Shown: in pieces, positions 15,472 to 20,095 of the stretch
How positions within the stretch are numbered: position 1 is the stretch's first letter
Layout of the letters: each line of letters begins with the position of its first letter
Assembly: GCA_014361085.1 (NCBI GenBank)
Contig: JACIWG010000011.1
Location: forward strand, 1 to 20,095
DNA from: Nitrososphaeria archaeon
Lineage (GTDB): Archaea > Thermoproteota > Nitrososphaeria > JACIWG01
Direction of reading: 5' to 3'
Length of the DNA stretch: 20,095 nt
Translations under genes and position numbers: made by a program
The notes under the pieces: generated by a model
The model's input: the letters and a program-made list of their open reading frames with translations, nothing else
Database searches by the model: none
Told to the model about the DNA's origin: nothing

Positions 15472-15888
15472 ATGGACATAGACAGGGTGGATAATGCGAT
15501 AATAGAAGTTTTAAAAGAAAATTCGAGAATGCCCTATGTTGAGATAGGAAAGAAGGTTGGATTATCTGAGGCTGCTGTAAGAAAGAGGATTAAAAGGCTT
15601 GTTGAAGAAGGAATAATAAGAAAGTTTACAATAGAAGTTAAAGAGGATGAAGCTCACGCATTCACACTTGTCGCAGTAAACCCTTCAACACCAACGTATG
15701 AGGTTTCAAAAAACATACGTAAGATTAAGGGTGTGAAAAAAGTGTATGAGATAACTGGACAATATGATATACTATCTTTTGTTGAAGGCCCAACTATAAG
15801 TGAAGTCAACAACTATGTTGAGGAAATACGTAAGACGCCTGGAGTATTAAGGACCAACACAATAATAATTTTAAGAGAAGTCGAGTAG
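15472..15888 (+). CDS. Lrp/AsnC family transcriptional regulator (LysM-like)
   Basis: A 138-aa regulator with an N-terminal helix-turn-helix (residues about 4-50: DNAIIEVLKENSRMPYVEIG, then LSEAAVRKRIKRLVEEG) and a C-terminal RAM/ACT effector domain (about 62-135, with KGVKKVYEITGQYDILSFVEG). Lrp-type proteins form dimers and higher oligomers and bind amino acids at the RAM interface. In Sulfolobus, LysM, an Lrp-like protein encoded with the lysine genes, responds to lysine; the position here between lysJ and homocitrate synthase suggests a similar local regulator. This is inferred from context, not proven by sequence. The gene has its own leaderless-type promoter, lies 39 bp after lysJ, and is followed after 13 bp by the next gene. 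Confidence 0.92.
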   Translation: MDIDRVDNAIIEVLKENSRMPYVEIGKKVGLSEAAVRKRIKRLVEEGIIRKFTIEVKEDEAHAFTLVAVNPSTPTYEVSKNIRKIKGVKKVYEITGQYDILSFVEGPTISEVNNYVEEIRKTPGVLRTNTIIILREVE

Positions 15889-15901
15889 GAAGTGAAATAT
15901 A

Positions 15902-17128
15902 TTGGAAGAGGATACAATAGAAAACATTGTAAACGATTTTGAAAGAGTTGGATTCGGCCCAAACTATAATGGGAACAGCCCATTAAAGGGTAGGAGGATA
16001 AAGTTTCTTGACACCACATTAAGGGAGGGAGAACAGTATCCTGGATGCTATTTTACAAACAGTCAAAGAGTCCAGATTGCTTGGATGCTTGACTTTATAG
16101 GGGTTGACGCAATAGAAATAAGCCCAATAATATCATCAAACCATCTTGAAGCATGTAAGAAGATTGTTAGGGCTGGATTAAATGCTACAATCGTAGCACA
16201 CGGTAGAGCCCTCAAAGAGGACATAGATAAGATGATAGAATGTGATGCAAATTTTGTAGCATTATATCATTCAGCTTCAGACATCCAGCTAAAGTACAAG
16301 CTCCGTGTTTCAAGAGAAAAGGCTATTGAAAGAACTGTTTCAGCACTCGATTACGCGAAAGCGCATGGGCTGAAGGCTAGGGTAACATTAGAGGATGCAA
16401 GTAGAGCGGACCCAGACTACCTTATAGCTTTCGCGAAAAGGCTTGAAGAAGCGCATGTTGACAGGATAAGTTTACCGGACACAGTTGGTGTAATGACTCC
16501 AGAAGGAATGTATAATCTTGTGAAAACTGTTAAAGAAAAGGTTAACGTGCCACTAGATGTGCACTGCCACAACGATCTAGGACTTGCACTAGCGAACTCT
16601 ATAGCCGGTTTAGAGGCTGGAGCAGAACAGGTTCATGTTTCAGTAAACGGGCTTGGAGAGAGAACTGGTATAGCTGACCTTTCTCAGACAGCGCTTGTCC
16701 TAAAACTGCTTTATGGAGCAGATGTTAGGATAAGATTTAACATGCTATACGAGCTGAGCAGGCTTCTGGAAGAATATACGAGAATACCTGTACCGAAGTC
16801 GATGCCGATAGTTGGAGACAACGCTTACAAGCATAAGGCTGGAACACATGTTGCAGCTGTACTTAGGAATCCTAAAACATATGAGCTGGTTTCTCCTAAG
16901 ATGGTTGGGAATCGGAGAAAACTTGTATTCGGTGGACTTTCTGGAAAAAATGGTGCAATATTCTTACTTAAAATGTTTGGAATAAATGTTCCAAGTGAAA
17001 GTGAAAAACTTCTGATTGGATTAAAAAGTATAGGAATAGACCTATTCGAACTAGAACTTTCAGATGAGATGGAGGAAATATTGAGGAGGGAAGAGTTTTT
17101 GAGTGGAATGGAGGAGGGAAGAGTGTGA
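15902..17128 (+). CDS. Homocitrate synthase
   Basis: Condenses acetyl-CoA with 2-oxoglutarate, the first step of the aminoadipate route to lysine. The 408-aa protein has the LeuA-type catalytic region FLDTTLREGEQYPG (35-48, metal ligand Asp37, Arg41), the metal-binding pair His221 and His223 (DVHCHND), the NGLGERTG motif (249-256), and DNAYKHKAGTHVAAV (His311, His316), which fits homocitrate synthases. Immediate neighbours lysX and lysK favour homocitrate over isopropylmalate synthase. TTG 15902 was taken as start: GGAAGTGA lies six bases upstream and no in-frame ATG occurs before the catalytic motif. It carries an N-terminal extension of about 30 residues before the barrel and a C-terminal part rich in Glu. 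It ends with a GTGA overlap with lysX. Confidence 0.9.
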   Translation: MEEDTIENIVNDFERVGFGPNYNGNSPLKGRRIKFLDTTLREGEQYPGCYFTNSQRVQIAWMLDFIGVDAIEISPIISSNHLEACKKIVRAGLNATIVAHGRALKEDIDKMIECDANFVALYHSASDIQLKYKLRVSREKAIERTVSALDYAKAHGLKARVTLEDASRADPDYLIAFAKRLEEAHVDRISLPDTVGVMTPEGMYNLVKTVKEKVNVPLDVHCHNDLGLALANSIAGLEAGAEQVHVSVNGLGERTGIADLSQTALVLKLLYGADVRIRFNMLYELSRLLEEYTRIPVPKSMPIVGDNAYKHKAGTHVAAVLRNPKTYELVSPKMVGNRRKLVFGGLSGKNGAIFLLKMFGINVPSESEKLLIGLKSIGIDLFELELSDEMEEILRREEFLSGMEEGRV

Positions 17129-17979
17129 CAAAAGTTTCAATACTCTTTGACATAATAAGGTGGGAGGAGAAGGCGCTTTACGAGGCTGGAAAAAAGCTTG
17201 GTTTAGATGTTGAAATGGTTGACGTTAAGGAGAAGGCTTTTAACCTGTCAAAAGATTGTGGAATAGAGTTCGGTGATATAGCGTTACAGAGGAGTGTAAG
17301 CTACTATAGAAACCTACATACAACCGCCTACCTAGAGTATAAGGGAGTAAGGGTTATCAATTCATTACATACTGCAATAGTGACAGGAAACAAGATGTTC
17401 ACGACACTGGTGCTGCAGAAAAATAATATACCTACACCAAAGACAATTGTAACGTTTACATCGGATGCTGCAATGAAGGTTTTTAGAGAAGAATTTAATG
17501 GAAAAGCAGTCCTTAAACCTGTAAGTGGAAGCTGGGGGAGAATGGTTGCACTCTTAAACGATGAGGCAGCAGCGCAGGCTGTTTTAGAAGATAGAGACTA
17601 CATGTATCCAATGTACCAAGTATTTTATATGCAGGAGTACGTTAACAGGCCTCCAAGAGATTTAAGAATCTTTGTAGTAGGGGAAGAGGTTATTACAGGA
17701 ATATACAGGTATCAGCCTCAAGACGACTGGAGAACCAATACTGCTAGAGGAGGGAGAGCGGTAAAATGTGAGATAACTGAGGAGATCAGGGAGCTTGCGT
17801 TAAAGGCGGCTGAAGCGGTTGGAGGAGGAGTTTTTGGAGTGGACATGATGGAATCACCACATGGTTTAATTGTGCATGAGGTAAACAATACTACAGAATT
17901 TAAGAACACTGTTCCAGCAACCGGAGTAGATATACCAAAAATAATAATGGAGTATGCTATGAAAGAGGCAAGGAGATAA
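17125..17979 (+). CDS. lysX: 2-Aminoadipate-LysW ligase (LysX)
   Basis: Second ATP-grasp ligase of the window, 284 aa, paralogous to the one at 11509 (shared SILxDxxRWEEK, GSWG(K/R)MVA, RPPRD and IYRYQPxDDWRTN). Its C-terminal pocket motif NNTTEFKNTVPATGVDIP (254-271) closely matches the Thermus LysX pattern N-x-T-x-EFKN, and the gene lies between homocitrate synthase and lysK. It is therefore assigned to attaching 2-aminoadipate to LysW for lysine synthesis. The start is GTG 17125, overlapping the preceding stop as GTGA, with GGAGGG six bases upstream. Substrate assignment rests on motif and context, not on any assay. Confidence 0.9.
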   Translation: MTKVSILFDIIRWEEKALYEAGKKLGLDVEMVDVKEKAFNLSKDCGIEFGDIALQRSVSYYRNLHTTAYLEYKGVRVINSLHTAIVTGNKMFTTLVLQKNNIPTPKTIVTFTSDAAMKVFREEFNGKAVLKPVSGSWGRMVALLNDEAAAQAVLEDRDYMYPMYQVFYMQEYVNRPPRDLRIFVVGEEVITGIYRYQPQDDWRTNTARGGRAVKCEITEEIRELALKAAEAVGGGVFGVDMMESPHGLIVHEVNNTTEFKNTVPATGVDIPKIIMEYAMKEARR

Positions 17980-17983
17980 GCGG

Positions 17984-19072
17984 ATGAACACTTACACCAA
18001 ACTACTTTATGAAATGATTAAACTGTATACTCCAAGTGGTAGGGAAGAGAAAATTGCCCAAATGCTTAAAGAAAAAATGTTAAACGAGTTTGGAGCAGAC
18101 CAAGCGTACCTGGATAGGGCTGGAAACGTTATCGGAGTATATGATGGAATAGAACCTTCTATACTATTATGTGGGCACATGGATACAGTTCCAGGAGAAC
18201 TGCCAGTAAAAGTGGATGAAGAATACATTTACGGTAGAGGGACTGTGGACGCAAAATCTTCTCTGGCAGCATTCATTTCAGCAGCAAGTGAACTGAGGAA
18301 GGCAAGCTTTAGAAATAAGGTGATAGTTGCAGCCGTAGTTGATGAAGAGGATACTGGAAAGGGTGTTAAGACGATTATAGAAGATAATTTAAGGGCTTCA
18401 TATGCAATATTCGGAGAACCGTCTTCTGCAACAAACATAGTTATAGGATATCGTGGCGGAGCAAGATTTAGGTTCGAGTTTAGGACTGAAAGCTATCATG
18501 CAAGCAGCGTCTGGCTTGGAAAAAGCGCTGTCGAAGCAGCGATAGAAGTTTGGGAGAATATAAGGAAATATAATGAGGAAGCCCTTTCAAGAGAGAAAAA
18601 GTTTGATACAGTAACAGCATGTTTAACAAAAATTTCAGGTGGAGAAACACATAACATGAGCCCATCATACTGTGAGATGGTAGTGGACATAAGATTTCCT
18701 CCAAAAATAGGGTATGAATACATTCTAGAGCAACTAAATAGTATAGTGTCGAAAGCCTGTGGACAAAAGATAGAGTATAAGATTATAGTAGAAGATTATA
18801 CACCACCATATGTTGCTTCAACAAAAAATGAGCTTGTTGAAGCATTCAAGTATGCTGTGAAAAAGGTTAAAGGAATGGAAGCGCAGCTGACAAGAAAGAC
18901 AGGGTCAGGAGACATGAACATATATGGTAGTAGAATGAAGATACCCACAATAACATATGGTCCAGGAGACCCAAAGCTTGCCCACACACCACATGAGAAA
19001 ATAAGTATAGGAGAGTATATGGAGAGTATAAAGATAGTGAAGGAAGCACTCCAATATATTACACAGAAATAA
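17984..19072 (+). CDS. lysK: [LysW]-lysine/ornithine hydrolase
   Basis: Zinc-dependent M20-family deacylase, 362 aa, releasing lysine or ornithine from LysW and regenerating the carrier. Metal and catalytic residues are visible: His65 and Asp67 in LLCGHMDTVPG, Asp89 in GRGTVDAKSS, catalytic Glu121 and ligand Glu122 in VVDEED, Glu145 in FGEPSS, and a late His in KLAHTPHE (His334 most likely). ATG 17984 lies four bases after the lysX stop, with GGAGAT upstream. It is the last metabolic gene of the cluster. Only one hydrolase is present, so it likely serves both branches, as for LysK in Sulfolobus. ArgE-type acetylornithine deacetylase is a less likely alternative given the LysW context. Confidence 0.94.
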   Translation: MNTYTKLLYEMIKLYTPSGREEKIAQMLKEKMLNEFGADQAYLDRAGNVIGVYDGIEPSILLCGHMDTVPGELPVKVDEEYIYGRGTVDAKSSLAAFISAASELRKASFRNKVIVAAVVDEEDTGKGVKTIIEDNLRASYAIFGEPSSATNIVIGYRGGARFRFEFRTESYHASSVWLGKSAVEAAIEVWENIRKYNEEALSREKKFDTVTACLTKISGGETHNMSPSYCEMVVDIRFPPKIGYEYILEQLNSIVSKACGQKIEYKIIVEDYTPPYVASTKNELVEAFKYAVKKVKGMEAQLTRKTGSGDMNIYGSRMKIPTITYGPGDPKLAHTPHEKISIGEYMESIKIVKEALQYITQK

Positions 19073-19075
19073 AGC

Positions 19076-19084
19076 TTAAATATA
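19076..19084 (+). promoter_or_regulatory. Probable TATA box of the terminal membrane-protein operon
   Basis: TTAAATATA lies just after the lysK stop. The predicted start near 19106 is about six bases before ATG 19112, again a leaderless arrangement. It suggests that the following genes are not simply read through from the lysine genes. Confidence 0.5.
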
Positions 19085-19111
19085 TTTATTAGAAGAGAAG
19101 ACCTGAATACC

Positions 19112-19429
19112 ATGTCATCTGGTGAAGGGGCAAAGGAAGAGATTAAGAAGAGAGAGTTTTTTACAAAAAAGCATGCGGCCATAACATTACTATTGATAGG
19201 GATAGCGTTCCTCGTTATACCGTTCACGTTCGCAATAAACGTCTTCTTAAACTATCGTGGGCTAGAGAAAACCTTAGGCTTAAGCATTTCAGACGCACTA
19301 GTTAGTGTAAGTTTTGACATAATAGACTTGGTAGCTAAGCTGGCTTTTCTAGGAGTATGTGTCTGGATAGGGGCGATAGTGTTAAAAAATAGTGTAGAAC
19401 TTTTCAAGGAAAAAAGTGAAACAAAGTGA
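19112..19429 (+). CDS. Hypothetical two-helix membrane protein
   Basis: A 105-aa protein I do not recognise. A charged N-terminus (residues 1-20, rich in Lys and Glu) is followed by a membrane helix at about 22-46 (HAAITLLLIGIAFLVIPFTF), a short loop with YRGLEKTLGLS, an amphipathic stretch, and a second helix at about 68-91 (LAFLGVCVWIGAIVL). The C-terminus is again charged. Both ends are predicted cytoplasmic by the positive-inside rule. ATG 19112 fits the TATA spacing. It overlaps the next gene by a GTGA, so the two are likely made together. No enzyme or binding motif is visible. Confidence 0.75.
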   Translation: MSSGEGAKEEIKKREFFTKKHAAITLLLIGIAFLVIPFTFAINVFLNYRGLEKTLGLSISDALVSVSFDIIDLVAKLAFLGVCVWIGAIVLKNSVELFKEKSETK

Positions 19430-19821
19430 ACGGACAAGCGTACATTGCCTTATCGCTTGCATTCATAGCCTTAGGCTCAATAATTATTGCACCTCTAGCA
19501 CAGTTCGTTTACGAGGAAAGTTTGAACCCTCAAACATTTGTTCTAATACCATCATACGAGCAATACAATAGTACCCATGTAGAAGTCACATTCATAATCT
19601 CATATAATGGTTCAGTACCATTAAATGATGTAAGCCTTAGCATAACATTAGGACAAAAGACTATACAATCGTACAAAGAGAGATTACAAAAGGGAGATTC
19701 AGCCAACATAAAAGCCTACATTTCTGTAAAAGATGTGGAAAAAATTACATCGTTTGAGGCAAAAATAAGATTTACCATAGCAGAACTTTATCCAATTGAA
19801 GTTAAGGTTGTGAGAGCATGA
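19426..19821 (+). CDS. Hypothetical membrane-anchored extracellular protein
   Basis: A 131-aa protein without a recognised family. Residues about 5-28 form one hydrophobic helix (AYIALSLAFIALGSIIIAPL). The rest is hydrophilic with alternating beta pattern (HVEVTFIISYNGSVPLNDVS, then LSITL), suggesting a small beta-sandwich domain outside the cell. Two N-glycosylation sequons (NST at 48-50, NGS at 61-63) agree with an outside location. The start is GTG 19426 in a GTGA overlap with the preceding stop; no strong ribosome site is seen, so coupling is likely. The gene ends in an ATGA overlap with the next. The fold is a guess from sequence pattern only. Confidence 0.72.
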   Translation: MNGQAYIALSLAFIALGSIIIAPLAQFVYEESLNPQTFVLIPSYEQYNSTHVEVTFIISYNGSVPLNDVSLSITLGQKTIQSYKERLQKGDSANIKAYISVKDVEKITSFEAKIRFTIAELYPIEVKVVRA

Positions 19822-20095
19822 GCACACTTAACAGAGTCTTGAAGATTGTGGCAAGAGCTATGCTTGGAATATTTTCTGGAATACTTTGGGCCATAGTATA
19901 CCTTTACATAATACCAACCATAGTTTCAGGAACAGGATTCTATATGATAGAAATAGAACCATACTATTTCTGGATAATAATGTTCTTTATCACAACAGGC
20001 GTTGCCATTTCATTAATAGAGAATCTAGTATACAAGTTTACTGTAAGCACTTTTTCAAAAATGTTAGGCTTCTGGATACTTGCAAAAATTTTAAA
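19818..20095 (+). CDS. Hypothetical membrane protein, 3' partial
   Basis: A frame opens at ATG 19818 (ATGA overlap with the previous stop) and runs off the right edge; 92 residues are visible (MSTLNRVLKIVARAML...). They contain at least two membrane helices (about 15-37, GIFSGILWAIVYLYIIP, and about 49-67, YYFWIIMFFITTGVAI) and the start of a possible third near 82-92. The N-terminus is basic, hence probably cytoplasmic. No family is recognised. With the two preceding genes it forms a tightly coupled set of envelope proteins; its size and function cannot be judged from this window. Confidence 0.7.
   Translation, partial: MSTLNRVLKIVARAMLGIFSGILWAIVYLYIIPTIVSGTGFYMIEIEPYYFWIIMFFITTGVAISLIENLVYKFTVSTFSKMLGFWILAKIL

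Noticed and set aside
12089..17718. Possible recent gene conversion between the two ligase genes (18 identical bases at 12089-12106 and 17701-17718)
   Set aside because: The identical run is short, covers a strongly conserved protein motif (IYRYQP), and the flanking silent sites differ, so constraint and chance explain it.
18796..19227. Hydrophobic minus-strand open frame over the end of lysK
   Set aside because: It overlaps the catalytic C-terminus of lysK and the promoter of the next gene; the hydrophobic look comes from complementing charged codons.
1..20095. CRISPR arrays, transposons, integrase or attachment sites, tRNA and rRNA genes
   Set aside because: I searched by eye on both strands and saw no regularly spaced repeats, terminal inverted repeats, mobile-element proteins or RNA gene signatures. 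A covariance-model search would be needed to exclude small RNAs fully.

Overview
The window looks like a piece of an archaeal chromosome, probably from a thermophile of the Thermoproteota/TACK side (inference). Four things point that way: short TTTATATA-type TATA boxes sit about 21-28 nt before start codons, as in leaderless archaeal genes; lysine/arginine synthesis uses the LysW carrier protein; there are BRE-like purine tracts; and genes are tightly packed with ATGA/GTGA overlaps. The DNA is AT-rich, coding density is very high, and no gap exceeds 300 bp. No rRNA, tRNA, CRISPR array, transposase or integrase was seen.

Left part: positions 2-1120 (+) hold the 3' part of a LarA-like (DUF2088) gene that runs off the left edge. 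It converges on a six-gene operon on the minus strand, transcribed from about 7767 down to 1222: a metal-dependent amidohydrolase of the imidazolonepropionase/Xaa-Pro dipeptidase type, a family 5 substrate-binding protein with a Thr/Ser-rich surface stalk, two OppB/OppC-type permeases and two OppD/OppF-type ATPases. Every junction overlaps or nearly touches, so this reads as one peptide-like import and hydrolysis unit. Upstream, also on the minus strand, is an unusual putative HTH plus ACT-like protein (7889-8581). It is divergent from argG and shares with it a 68-bp promoter region containing one TATA box and a direct repeat.

Central and right part: positions 8650-19072 (+) are a nearly complete LysW-dependent arginine and lysine cluster: argG, argH, lysW (57 aa), argX, argC/lysY, lysZ, lysJ; then a new promoter and an Lrp/AsnC regulator, homocitrate synthase, lysX and lysK. 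Kinase, reductase, aminotransferase and deblocking hydrolase are present once, while the amino-acid-LysW ligase is present twice. The ligases would therefore decide whether glutamate (to ornithine and arginine) or 2-aminoadipate (to lysine) enters a shared set of enzymes. Homoaconitase, homoisocitrate dehydrogenase, ornithine carbamoyltransferase and carbamoyl-phosphate synthetase are not in the window.

Right edge: an unrecognised three-gene set of small membrane or secreted proteins (19112 to past 20095), coupled by GTGA and ATGA overlaps, begins behind its own TATA box.

Most of the window is well-known metabolism. The parts least explained by known biology are the HTH-ACT protein with its shared promoter, the coupling of an amidohydrolase to the Opp transporter, and the terminal membrane-protein set.
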